A stretch of DNA of 64,000 bases from Rutidosis leptorrhynchoides (lineage: Eukaryota; Streptophyta; Magnoliopsida; Asterales; Asteraceae): assembly GCF_046630445.1 (NCBI RefSeq), contig NC_092338.1:151762501-151826500 (forward strand). Reading direction: 5' to 3'. Of this stretch, positions 36,574 through 47,220 are shown piece after piece; positions within the stretch are counted from its first letter, which is position 1; each line of letters starts with the position of its first letter. A program made the translations under genes and the position numbers. A model generated the notes under the pieces. It was given only the letters and a program-made list of their open reading frames with translations. It ran no database searches and was not told the origin of the DNA.

Positions 36574-37506
36574 CTAATAATCCCCCCCACTTATATCCAC
36601 ACCGAGATATTCACCAATCAAAGTAATAAAAATACCACCTCCTATTATGCTATGTGGTCGCATCCCCCGAACCATAGCTGATAAATAATAACCCACACAA
36701 TATGGTATACTTACAGCGCTTTGTGGGTCTCGAATACACATATGGTAAAACAAATCTTGTTCATTTACCTTTTCTTTGTTTTTACCCCTTTGTGTAATCG
36801 AATTAGCTAAAAACCTATGTATCACTCTTAATTCGGCTCTATCTATATCCAAATAAGAGTAATTTCCCCCTTTGAAACGGTGATGGCTTGTCATTTGACT
36901 CCACACACCGTGTGTATCAAAATTTTCATCTATCTTTCTACCGTTTAGTATCAATCCTCTACAATCGGCAGACGCTAACTCCTCAGGCGTATATATACGT
37001 AAAGCCTGAGCCATGTCCAGTAAAGACATGTGGCGCATCGAACCGCCTAACAAAAATCTAATAAAAGAACGATCGGTTAAACTAGCTACCCGATCATTCA
37101 ACTCTATACTACATAACAATTCTTCACACCATACTTTATATACAGGTCTGCGTATGGTGAATAAACATATCCAGTCATTAAAAGAAGAATTACCATACCT
37201 CTGTACAAGTAATTCCCTAATTGGCCCGGCCAATTCTACAGCTTCTAAGGGTCCCCATTCTATGACCCTCGGTACCTCAACAACCTTGAAATGAAGAGTA
37301 TGCAAACCCCGTTGATATTTTGGATAATCTATCCAAAGTCTGTCAAATCTCAGGTTCGGGTGCAACTCTTCCAAATGCATATCGGAAAAGGTCATGACTG
37401 GATGAGGTACATCCTGCTTGTAGTAGTTATCCACCTCCTGTTGTTCCAAATTCTCAGCAGGAGCATTGCGGGCTTGGGATGAAGATTCACCCCTTTCATT
37501 CTGCAA
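36574..37506 (-). CDS. Athila-type ORF (env-position protein), N-terminal 310 residues
   Basis: 310 codons from MQNERGESSSQARNAP. Downstream of gag-protease and before the 3' LTR, the place of the Athila ORF historically called ORF1 or env-like. Features: a disordered Ser/Gln-rich start, a folded mid-part with LWIDYPKYQRGLHTL, FIRFLLGGSMRHMSLLDMAQ and ADCRGLILNG, and a C-terminal segment resembling the plant ATHILA domain, with GGGIFITLIGEYLGV. No signal peptide or clear membrane anchor is seen, so a true envelope role is not supported. The frame ends just after a seven-G run, and the natural continuation lies one base out of phase. Family assignment is from memory of the domain. Confidence 0.62.
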   Translation of the reverse strand: MQNERGESSSQARNAPAENLEQQEVDNYYKQDVPHPVMTFSDMHLEELHPNLRFDRLWIDYPKYQRGLHTLHFKVVEVPRVIEWGPLEAVELAGPIRELLVQRYGNSSFNDWICLFTIRRPVYKVWCEELLCSIELNDRVASLTDRSFIRFLLGGSMRHMSLLDMAQALRIYTPEELASADCRGLILNGRKIDENFDTHGVWSQMTSHHRFKGGNYSYLDIDRAELRVIHRFLANSITQRGKNKEKVNEQDLFYHMCIRDPQSAVSIPYCVGYYLSAMVRGMRPHSIIGGGIFITLIGEYLGVDISGGDY

Positions 37507-38385
37507 AACACATCAAACACAATTTTTGTGCATCCAAATATGCATTAGTGTCAGCAAAATCATCAATCAAAATAATTACAATGACATTATCAATTTATAT
37601 CAAACTTAAGCTCATTTTCACATTTTTATCAAATCTACACTTTTTCAAATAAGCATATACGAAAATGTTCGCCAAGTTCATAAGCATTCAACTCAAATAA
37701 CATGTCAAAATAATCATTACTAGCAATTAAACAAGTCTCAAATGGCATTATCTTTCAAAAATCAAGTTCATGAATTTTAGACTTGAAAAAGTCCACTTTA
37801 ATTCTCAAAATCATGTTTAGGCTCAAAGTTTGGATCATTTAACTACCTAGACATGTTACACTACTCAATTTAGCAACAATTCATGACAAAAATCGGCCAT
37901 AACCTGTTTATATCAAAAAGCCCCAAATTTGCTCAAGAACACAAACCCTAGATTACTCAAAATTTTAAGTTTAAGGCTTCTAATCATGTTAAACAGCATC
38001 AATCTAGGTTATACAAGCATAATACATAAACAATTTAAGCTTAATTACACTAAAAAGCATCAAAATCAAATTGGGGAAAAAATTACTCAAGAACATCAAA
38101 TTTCGGATTAAATGGTGTTTAGGTGTAGAAATTTACCGTTTTTCTTGAGTAATTCTTAGATAGCATCCTTCTCAACATGATTTTAGCAAAAGATTTGGTG
38201 ATTAACGGTTAAAAATTGTGATTTTTGGGGGTGTTTTTCGGGTTTTTCGGGTCTATTTTCGCAGCAGTTTTTGAGTTTTTGGGTTGGGGACTGAAACTGA
38301 TCGTGCAGCTCTTTTTATTTTTTTTTCTGTAATCCGGCCCCTCCGCGAGTCGCGGCGAAATGCACTTCAAACTCCGCGACTCGCG

Positions 38386-38429
<44 letters not shown>

Positions 38430-39369
38430 CATTAACTTTTGAAAACAATTAAGAAATTAATTTTAAAATTTTGTTTCCCTTGTTATTTAGGACGAGGTCG
38501 TTTCGGATCGATGTCCTAGTCCGTCTCTCGACAAAATTTTAAAATTTGTCTTTTTGTAGCGATTGTTTTAAAAGCTAAGATTTTTGGGTTTTTTCAATGT
38601 TTTTGGCATACTTTAATTCAATAAGATTAAAAATAATGATAATAAAAGTTCTCGTCCCTCCCTCGGGTAAAGCAATTTCGGTTCAAAGACCTAGTCTTCA
38701 ACTTACGACGAATTTTAAAAATCATATTCTTAACTTAATGAGATAAAGTAAATTTTTGTTTTTAAATTCACACAACTTAAATATAAAATTCAAAATTAAT
38801 ATTAAAAATTCACACCAAACTTAAAATTTGAAATGCATAAAATTAAAAATTTATATTTTAAAAATTAAAAATTCACACCAAACTTAATTTAAAAATTCAA
38901 AAATTCATATCAAACTTATATTAATTTTTCAAATATTTTAAATATATTGTTTTTACAAAGTTTACAATATTAATTTAAGATTTAAATATTAATTTTAAAA
39001 ACATGGTAAAAATAAATTTAAAAATCTTTTTGTCTTTTTATCCCACTTTAATCAATCAAATATTATCAAAAATATGCGCCTCTCTTTTCGGTAAAGTAAT
39101 TTCGGTTCCAAGACCTAATTTAACTCATGACGAATTTTTGAAATATTTTGGGTTGATTGTTTAAAGATATTTATACCTTAAGAATAAACGTTAAATTTCG
39201 CAGTGATGTAATAAATTTTTGAATGATATCAATAATTTCGGTCGCCAAACCTAATTTTATTCAATACCAATTTAATACTTTTTAGCGAACAAATTAGCGT
39301 TTATTATCAAAAGGTTAAAAATAAAAATAAAAATAAAAACTGTACAGACATACCTGTGAAATAGATTTC
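37507..39369 (-). mobile_element. Athila-2 inter-ORF spacer
   Basis: About 1.9 kb without coding potential, AT-rich. It holds the palindrome pair 38341-38388 and a run of 36 T (38389-38424). In autonomous Athila elements the pol domains lie between protease and this ORF; no trace of them is seen here. Confidence 0.6.
38341..38388 (-). repeat. Internal copy of the Athila palindrome pair
   Basis: CTCCGCGAGTCGCGG (38341-38355) and CTCCGCGACTCGCGGAG (38372-38388), in the same order and orientation as in the LTR (33554-33602) and leader (43693-43740). It lies about 830 nt upstream of the Athila ORF start. Confidence 0.8.
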
Positions 39370-39786
39370 TTAGTTATATGATCTATCCCATTCATAAGAT
39401 AGTCGGTTTAATTGGTTTTCCATGGCTACATAGGCGTAACCTCGAGCATTCAGTGTCTTTTCTTCTAAACATATGAACGGTCCGTCTCTGCATAAAGTAA
39501 CAAATTCGGTATTTGAATAGGTTTGATTATTTGAACATTTACCTCCATGTGACCATTTTCCGCATTTGTGACATCGTTCTAGGTGTCGTGCTCTTCTTTT
39601 CGCTGCGGATTTTGATTTTCCTTTACCAAATTGTAACTTATTATCTTCGCATCTGGATTCTTTTCTAACTCCGTCCATTCTTTCTCTGATTACTGATACT
39701 ATTTCACTCGGTAGTATGTCATTATTACGTTTAGTGATCAAAGCGTGTAGCATTAGACCATGGTTTAGTTCACAGGCAGTCTTCAT
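39370..39786 (-). CDS. Small basic ORF with zinc-knuckle-like motif
   Basis: 138 codons, MKTACELNHGLMLHALITKR onward. Central Lys/Arg-rich stretch (GKGKSKSAAKRRARHLE), then CHKCGKWSHGGKC, close to a CCHC knuckle but with shortened spacing. It sits 169 bp after the gag-protease stop, where RT would be expected in an autonomous element. Probably nucleic-acid binding if expressed. I recognise no named family; it could be a captured host exon or a displaced part of gag. Confidence 0.5.
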   Translation of the reverse strand: MKTACELNHGLMLHALITKRNNDILPSEIVSVIRERMDGVRKESRCEDNKLQFGKGKSKSAAKRRARHLERCHKCGKWSHGGKCSNNQTYSNTEFVTLCRDGPFICLEEKTLNARGYAYVAMENQLNRLSYEWDRSYN

Positions 39787-39954
39787 TTTGTAAAAACCTA
39801 AAAAAAAAAAAAAAATTCAGAATGGGCGGAGAATACTAGTTCTTTAGGGTCTGCTAGGGAAAGACCATTCGGGTTCCATTTTCGGAACTACACGAGAACA
39901 GAACAACTACTCTAGATAGCATTTTCTTTTTAGAACATTTGAATCTCCCCACAC

Positions 39955-42672
39955 TTAGGTAGCCATGGTGTCAAAATTGTGATTAACTTCATCGTTAATT
40001 TCTCTTGGTCCATAATCAACTTGCATATCCGTGACTTTTTCTTTAAGCCATTGGTCGGATTCCTGTGTAATTTCCACAATTTCAACTAGTTTCTCCTTTT
40101 CTTTAGGTGATAGATTGGATACTAACCGGTTACATAACTTAAAGTTCCCCTTGGTTCTAGCATCGCGAATCCGTTTAATAAGTTTCTTCATTGAACTATT
40201 AATAACGGGATCATTAAATTTCGTATCAACAACGGGGTTCTTTGTTATCATGTCATCATTAGGTGTTACTTCATTTTCCCCACACTTAGGCGTTTCATTA
40301 TTGCTAAGTATTACCGTTGGAGTTGGTAAAAACACATGGTTCTTACCAATTGTTTTTACTGGTTCAACGGTTTTGGCTGGTGGAGATTTAGACTTTCGAA
40401 TCATAAAGGTGATCGATTTGTCACCACTTTTAAGTGTCATTCTTCCATTTCCTACATCAAATAACGCCTTGGTGGACGCTAAGAATGGCCGACCTAAAAT
40501 TAGAGGAATGTTTGGGTCCTCTTCTATGTCAATGACAATAAATTCGACTAGAAAGGTTAAATTGCCTACTTGAACGGGTAGGTTGTCAGCAATTCCAACT
40601 GGGTGCTTAATGGTTTGATCAAAGAGTCGAACACTCATATCCGTTGGGCTTAACTTACCTACACCTAATCTCTTATATAAGGAAAGAGGCATAACACTTA
40701 CACTTGCACCTAAATCTGCTAGTGCATCATACATGACACAATCACTAAGTAGACAAGGAAGAATAAATTCACCCGGATCACCTACCCTAGGTGGAGGTTT
40801 TGGTGGAACTGTCTTCACCGGGTTTACTTCTACGGCTTTTGTTTCTTGTACTTTCTTATTCTTTTTCTTCTTCTTCTTTCCAGAAGTATCACAATCTTTA
40901 TTACTTATTACTTGCTCATACTCAACTCCTTTTCTTGGAAACGGGATGGGTGGTTTGTATGGTGCCACCACTGGCTTTACATACTCGGGTGGTGGTGGTG
41001 TAACTTCTTCATTGTTACTCTCATCTAAAACCTTCCCATCTTCTGGTGCTGGTTTTTCAGAATTCGTTGAAACCATATTAACATTCTCATTCCGAGGATT
41101 TACTTCAGTATTACTCGGTAGCTTTCCTTGTTCCCTCTCACTCATCATGCTAGCAAGAGTACCTACGTGTTTTTCAAGATTCAAAATGGAAGCTTGTTGA
41201 GTTCTTAATGACTGATCAAACCTCTCATTCGTTTGGGTTTGAGATGTAATAAATTGTGTTTGAGATTCCATTAGCTTTGCCATCATTTCTTCTAGATTTG
41301 GCTTTTTCTCTTCGATTTGTTGTGGTGGTTTATACAAGCCATGTCTTTGTTGATTGAAAGTGTTGGTTTGAGTTGGTTGGTTATTTGGACCTTGTTGGTT
41401 GTACGAGTTATTGTTTGGTCCATTTGGATTGTAAAGAATGTTTTGATTTCGATTGAAGTTTAGCCTTGGCGGTTGATAATTATTTTGATAATTATTTCCA
41501 GGCCTTTGGTTCATATAGGAAACATTCTCTCGTTGTTCCATCGTTGGTTCAATGTGACAATCTTTCGTTAAGTGTGGTCCACCGCATTGCTCACAACTAA
41601 TTCGTATTGCGTGAATATCTTTATTCATCTTTTCCATTCGTCTTTCGAAAGCATCTATTTTTGCTGAAACGGAATCAAAGTCATGGCTAGAATCGGCTCT
41701 AGCCACTTTAGATGAACGAAAAATATCTTTTTCTTGGTGCCACTCATGCGAGTGGGAGGCTGTGTTATCAATAATTTTGTAAGCTTCAGTTGCGGTTTTC
41801 TTCATAATGGAACCACCAGCTGTTATGTCGATGTCTTTTCGTGTAGCAACGTTGACACCTTGGTAGAATATTTGTACTATTTGATAAGTGTCTAAACCGT
41901 GTTGAGGACATCCTCTCAACATCCTTCCGAATCTTGTCCACGCCTCATATAATGTTTCATTTGGCTTTTGTGTGAACGTAACAATTTCTCCTTGAAGTCT
42001 CATGGCTTTAGATGCCGGAAAGAATCTTTGAAGAAATTTTTCAACTAAGACATCCCATGTGTCAATCGCCCCTTCAGGTAACGATTCTAACCAATCTTTG
42101 GCTTCTCCTTTTAAAGTCCAAGGAAACAACATGAGATAGATCTGCTCATCTTCCACTTCTCGGATTTTGAATAGTGTACAAATTCTTTTAAACGTACGAA
42201 GGTGTTCGTTAGGATCTTCATTCGGTGCACCACTGAATTGGCATTGGTTAGTTACCATGTGTAGAATTTGTCCTTTGATTTCATAATCTGGCACATTAAC
42301 TTCTGGCTTAATAATGGCGTGACCTTGGCCCGTGCGTGTGGCTCTCATTCGATCTTCCATACTTAGAGGTTCCGTTACTTCCATAATTGAATTTGTTGAA
42401 TACGAATCACTAGAGGATTCTGATTTAATGGTTTGTGGCTCAGGAGGAATAATTAGTGGTTCAAGATCTTGGAATTGTCCTTGAATATGCTCCAGGTTCT
42501 TAATTGTGAAGTCGGGTTCAAAAGATGGATTATCGGAAATTTGAGTTGGAGTTCTTGTTCGACTAGATGACGATTCTAAAGAAAAATCAACGGCGACAAT
42601 ATTTGCTAAATGTCTTGATCTAGTTACAGGTGGTGAACGTACAAAAGGTGGTGAACGTCTTGCTCGGTGCAT
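39955..42672 (-). CDS. Athila-2 gag-protease polyprotein, no pol
   Basis: Intact 905-codon frame. Retrotransposon gag core at about 155-275 (HLRTFKRICTLFKI, then GEAKDWLESLPEG and FLQRFFPASK). Knuckle-like CEQCGGPHLTKDC at about 361, Asn/Gln-rich linker about 390-460, Pro/Lys-rich hinge with a Lys run near 605, and a retropepsin-like protease with ALADLGASVSVMP at about 650 and ILGRPFLAS downstream. DLGAS in place of DTGA/DSGA is usual for Athila. The frame ends about 250 residues past the protease with no RT, unlike autonomous Athila gag-pol. The product could form particles and self-process but would need reverse transcriptase and integrase from elsewhere. The start Met is the first in the frame; MEVTEPLSMEDRM further in is an alternative. 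Confidence 0.88.
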   Translation of the reverse strand: MHRARRSPPFVRSPPVTRSRHLANIVAVDFSLESSSSRTRTPTQISDNPSFEPDFTIKNLEHIQGQFQDLEPLIIPPEPQTIKSESSSDSYSTNSIMEVTEPLSMEDRMRATRTGQGHAIIKPEVNVPDYEIKGQILHMVTNQCQFSGAPNEDPNEHLRTFKRICTLFKIREVEDEQIYLMLFPWTLKGEAKDWLESLPEGAIDTWDVLVEKFLQRFFPASKAMRLQGEIVTFTQKPNETLYEAWTRFGRMLRGCPQHGLDTYQIVQIFYQGVNVATRKDIDITAGGSIMKKTATEAYKIIDNTASHSHEWHQEKDIFRSSKVARADSSHDFDSVSAKIDAFERRMEKMNKDIHAIRISCEQCGGPHLTKDCHIEPTMEQRENVSYMNQRPGNNYQNNYQPPRLNFNRNQNILYNPNGPNNNSYNQQGPNNQPTQTNTFNQQRHGLYKPPQQIEEKKPNLEEMMAKLMESQTQFITSQTQTNERFDQSLRTQQASILNLEKHVGTLASMMSEREQGKLPSNTEVNPRNENVNMVSTNSEKPAPEDGKVLDESNNEEVTPPPPEYVKPVVAPYKPPIPFPRKGVEYEQVISNKDCDTSGKKKKKKNKKVQETKAVEVNPVKTVPPKPPPRVGDPGEFILPCLLSDCVMYDALADLGASVSVMPLSLYKRLGVGKLSPTDMSVRLFDQTIKHPVGIADNLPVQVGNLTFLVEFIVIDIEEDPNIPLILGRPFLASTKALFDVGNGRMTLKSGDKSITFMIRKSKSPPAKTVEPVKTIGKNHVFLPTPTVILSNNETPKCGENEVTPNDDMITKNPVVDTKFNDPVINSSMKKLIKRIRDARTKGNFKLCNRLVSNLSPKEKEKLVEIVEITQESDQWLKEKVTDMQVDYGPREINDEVNHNFDTMAT

Positions 42673-44000
42673 TCACTGAATATCCTATTAGTTTTTAAAA
42701 GGAAAGAAAAATTATAATAAGTTATCCAATCAATAGACTTTTCTGATTTTGCCCACGTTTCGAATAGCCAAAAGATGCAGCAGAGGGGCAGGATTCGTTT
42801 GGTCTCAATATAATTGAGGACTGTTTGGCTCCAATAACCCGGTCCACGTACAAATCCAACTATTACTACGAACCAGAAAATTTTGATGTCTATCAATTTA
42901 ACCACTCAAAATAAATTTTCGTAATTTTAAGAAATTTAGATAAGAAGTAGAAAAAATTCTAAGTCCTAAAAACTAGAATAGCGAGAAATAAGAGAGAAAA
43001 AGAGTTCGTCGAAAAAGGTCGAAAAACGAAAAATGGTTGAAAAATAAAAGGTGACGGAAAAATAAAAGAAACTTATAAAAACTTAAAAATACTTAACTAA
43101 CCTAATCTTATTACTACAACTAACTTAAAATTATAATCGCAAATTGAAATTACTAATTGGAATGATAATTGATACATAGTAAAAGGTCTAAAAATATTAA
43201 AGCTTACAGGAAAAACTAAATCCCAAATGGAAATAACTTAAAAAGAAACTAAAACTTAAAAAGGCGTCGCAAAATTCTAAAGCACCTAAATCTTAGTCTA
43301 AAGAAAAAGCACTTAAGGAATTCTACGGCAAAGCCTAAAAATCTAGGAGTAAAAATAACTATAGCAAAAACTAAGTTTAAAATTAAATATGAGCTAAAAA
43401 TACAAATATTACGCTACAACGATTAAAAAGGGACAAAATATAAAAATATACAAAAAGTTGTAAAAAGTACAATTTTTATAAAAATATTATTTTTATATTA
43501 TTATTTTAATAAAACTACTAATTTTACAATTTAATTAAACTAATTTAAACAAAATACATAAATTAAATAAAAAGTAAAAGTTAAAATAAAATTAATAATA
43601 ATAATAATAATAATTAGGGTTAAATAATAATTATTAATAAATACTCCGTAATTAATACAGAATTAGGGCTTCCTGTTCGCGTGTCAGAGAAGCTCCGCGA
43701 GTCGCGGCAATTAAAGCATCAAACCCCGCGAGTCGCGGGGTTCCAGAATTCAGCTGACAGGTTTGAATATTCGACGCGTTTTTTCTTTATTTTTTTTTTA
43801 TTTTCTGTTTTCTGTTTTTTTTTTCTATATATAAAAGATATTTAATAAAAGTTATATTTTTATAAATTAAAATAAAGATAAAGAAACTTATAAAACTTAA
43901 ATATTTAACAAAATCTTAAAAATACTTATATTTTTTGTTTTTCTTTTTATATTTTTGAATAATTAAAACGTATTTTTACAAAAACGAATTTTTAATAAAA
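42673..44000 (-). mobile_element. Athila-2 leader upstream of gag (5' end missing)
   Basis: AT-rich, non-coding, with palindromes at 43693-43740. I find no second Athila LTR or PBS before Tekay-type LTR sequence (G) begins on the other strand, so the 5' LTR appears lost. The boundary near 44000 is approximate. Confidence 0.5.
43693..43740 (-). repeat. Leader copy of the Athila palindrome pair, with compensatory change
   Basis: CTCCGCGAGTCGCGG (43693-43707) and CCCCGCGAGTCGCGGGG (43724-43740). The second keeps perfect self-complementarity although a T:A pair of the other copies is now C:G. Confidence 0.8.
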
Positions 44001-44009
44001 GTAAACTAA

Positions 44010-46321
44010 AAAATCCTTCTAAACAATCTTTCAAGAACACTTCAAGAATCATTTCAAGTTTGCAAGACTACTTCCATGCTTTCAAATCCATTCCAAGTAA
44101 ACATCTAAGATCAAGAAACCTTTGTTATTTATAGTAGGTTATCATTCTAATTCAAGGTAATATTCATATTCAAACTTTGATTCAATTTCTATAACTATAA
44201 CTATCTTAAATCAAGTAGTAATCTTACTTGAACTTATTTTCGTATTATGATTCTACTTCAAGAACTTCCAAGCCATCAAAGATCCTTTGAAGCTCAAGTT
44301 TATTTCTCATCATTTACAGTAGGTTTACCTACTATACTTGAGGTAGTAATGATGTTCATAACCTCGTTCAGTTCATACTTATATAACTATCTTAATTGAA
44401 GAAAATAACTTGTAATCACTAGAACATAGTTTAGTTAATTCTAAACTTGTTCGCAAAAAAAGTTAATCCTTCTAACTTAACTTTAAAAAACAACTTAACA
44501 CATGTATTATATTTATATGATATGCTAATTTAATGATCTAAAACTTAGAAACACGAAGAACACCGTAAAACCGGACATACGCCGTCGTAGTAAAATCGGG
44601 GGCAGTTTTGGATTGGATAATTAAAAACTATCATAGACTTTGATTTAAAAGTTTGTATTTTGGGAAAATGATATTTCATATGAACATGATAATATATCTA
44701 AAAATTATGGTTAAACTCAAAGTAGAAGTATGTTTTTCAAAATGGTCATTAAGATGCCATTCTTTCGACGGAAATGACTATCACTTTCAAATATGGACTT
44801 ATAACCTGTAACTCCAACTATAAACCACTACTCTTTCAGTTTAGTTTCAAAAATTAAAGTTCATTACAAAACCATAGCAATTTGAATCACTCAAAACCAA
44901 TTTGTAATGAAGAAGTTATGGGCAAAACAATATTGGTAAGAAATAGCCTTAAATGGCTACGGGATTTTTTTACAAAATCTATACTAATCATATCCTAGCT
45001 AACTTTTCTTGTATTATACATGTATTCTAACATGTCATGAGTATTTCCTTGTAATATACTAGTCTTGGTTAAGTCCGAGACAATATAATATAATGATTAG
45101 TTAAGACAATAGTTACACAATACGTCGGATAAATTGAAAGACACCATATACACAATACGTCTAGATTAATTCAAAGACAATAGCTGTATCTTGGGTCATG
45201 ATTGAGTCTTATACAATACGTGCATACTATGTCTTGATTATTTCCGGGTGATATATCGATCTATTTATGTACTACTAACATTGGACTACTAACTGCGGAC
45301 TACTAATGTTGGATTGCTAACTTAACAACTTAAATCGTCAACACGTAAATATTAATATGATGTTAATGTATTTCTATCATACTTTGATATATATGTATAT
45401 ATTTGTTATAGGTCCGTGAATCGATCCGTGGCCAAGTCTAATTTTCGACGAATTGAAAATCTGTGAAAGTGAGTTATAGTCCCATTTTTACTATCTAATA
45501 TTTTGGGATGAGAATACATGCAGCTTTGTAAATGTTTTACAAAATAGACACAAGTACTTGAACTACATTCTATGGTTGGATTACTATACCGAATATCGCC
45601 ACTTTAACTTGGTAACCTAAGAATTAGGGAAATGGCCCCTAATTGACGCGAATCCTAAAGGTAGATCTACGGGCACTGACCAGCCCCAGTCAGAGATATG
45701 AACTACTTTAATACTTCGATTTATATATATACTGATTAAGATTGCCGGTATATATGGCATACTGATTGCGAAGTGCCGGTATGCGGGGGATATTCTATAT
45801 GCATTATGTTAATGTCGGTTACCATGTGTTCATTATATGAATGATTTTTATACAGATTGCTATATGCCTGTGTGCTATTTATGAAAATGAAATCTTGTGG
45901 ACTATTATTACAATTTGATATATATAGGTTAAACCTATAACTCACCAATATTTTTGTTGACGTTTTAAGCATGTTTATTCTCAGGAGATTATTAAAGACT
46001 TCCGCTGTTGCATGCTACTTAAAAGACAAGATATGGAGTCAGCATGCTTGTATAATATTGTTTAAAACTGCATTCGGAGTTATCTTTTGTTGTAACATAT
46101 CTTTAACCATTATGTAATGGTCGTGTGAAAACGTGTATTTGTAGATTATCATTGATTGATAATCTATATTATGTCATTTAAACCTTTATCGAATAATTAA
46201 GGTTATGATTTGTCTTAAAAACGAATGCAGTCTTTGAAAAACATCTCATATAGAGGTCAAAACCTTGCAATGAAACCAATTAATATGAAACATTTATAAT
46301 CGATATGAACGGGGCATTTCA
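44010..46321 (+). mobile_element. Tekay-type LTR G, 5'-truncated
   Basis: The right end GGGGCATTTCA (46321) and conserved LTR words are clear from about 45400. Leftward, the leader-like TTCAAGAACACTTCAAG region (from 44031) and ACACCGTAAAACCGGACATACGCC (near 44560) look like the middle of a Tekay LTR. The LTR start is not seen; truncation against the Athila-2 leader is likely. No internal sequence or PBS follows. Confidence 0.6.
45469..45984 (+). other. Intron-like module in LTR G
   Basis: Donor-like AAA|GTGAGTTATAGTCCC at 45469; acceptor-like GTTTATTCTCAG|GAG ending 45984; 516 nt. Confidence 0.42.
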
Positions 46322-46770
46322 GTGTTTGCTTGCTCGCCCGCGTTCTCGGTTTTCATATGACAACTCGGGTCTTTAGATTTTGTTCCTTGAATTTTGGATC
46401 TCATTAGTGATTTCTAGGACCGCTCTGAGTTCCTTTCTTGCTCGAAGTCGTTTAGTTCGGATCTCCTCCTGTCACACCTAGCCTTGTGCTGCCGTTCTCC
46501 CTCCCAAATGCTACTCCTTTATTGAATTTTTTTCAAGATCTGATAGTTCTACTTGTGGTTTTAGCTTATGGGTTTTAAGAATGTTCCTCCAACATCCATT
46601 ATTTAGTTTCTCCCCTGGTCATTCATTCAAGTTATGACTGGGTTTGTACACCGAGATTGACTGCCCCCGGTTTTGCTTAATATTGTGTTTGGGGATTTGT
46701 GGTTTGATAGATATAGTTTATGGTGATTCTTAATTTTGGTAAGTTGCTGTTTGCAGTGGCTATTGCCAGT
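46322..46770. repeat. Unclassified repeat R1 (paralogue of 62213-62656)
   Basis: Aligns over about 445 bp with R2 at roughly 85 percent identity by eye. No coding potential recognised on either strand. It starts exactly where LTR G ends. From 46771 to 47220 the sequence is unassigned, with T- and A-rich tracts; it may be upstream DNA of the gene fragment that follows. Confidence 0.65.
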
Positions 46771-47220
46771 AGATGCTTTTGATTCTTGAGTGGTTTCAAA
46801 ATTTTGAATATGTTTTCGGCAGAATAGTAGTAAAGTTTTGTTTGTTTTGGAACTATCCATTGTTTTTCAAGTGCTGGTGTTCATGCTTTTGTATTTTGCA
46901 ATGTTTTGAGTTATAGTAGAGCTTAATTTCAATTGTTGGTCATGATTTTTCATTTAGAGTGTTAGGTGATTCAATCTTGTAACGTTTATAGATTTTTTTT
47001 TTTTAATCTTTTTTTCAATCTTTTTATTTAGTATGTTTTTTTTTCAAGAAAAGGAAAAAAAAAAAACCTTAATTAAAATTATGGCTGAGTACGAGGGGTG
47101 TTTCTAAAAAAATTTAAAACTATAGGGGTTAAAAGTTATAAAACTCTAAAATAAACATTTGTTTCTAAAATAAACCCTCGGAGGTTCACCGGTAAATTTA
47201 TAGGCTTAGCACCGCCGCAC

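Noticed and set aside
36155-37506. True envelope glycoprotein of an endogenous retrovirus
   Set aside because: No signal peptide, transmembrane anchor or furin-type site visible; it fits the Athila ORF of unknown role.
40031-41200. Plus-strand ORFs of 155-180 codons
   Set aside because: Antisense shadows of the gag-protease frame.
43826-43838. TATA box (CTATATATAAAAG) as a plus-strand promoter of LTR G
   Set aside because: It lies in what appears to be the Athila-2 leader, in very AT-rich DNA; TATA-like words are expected by chance here.
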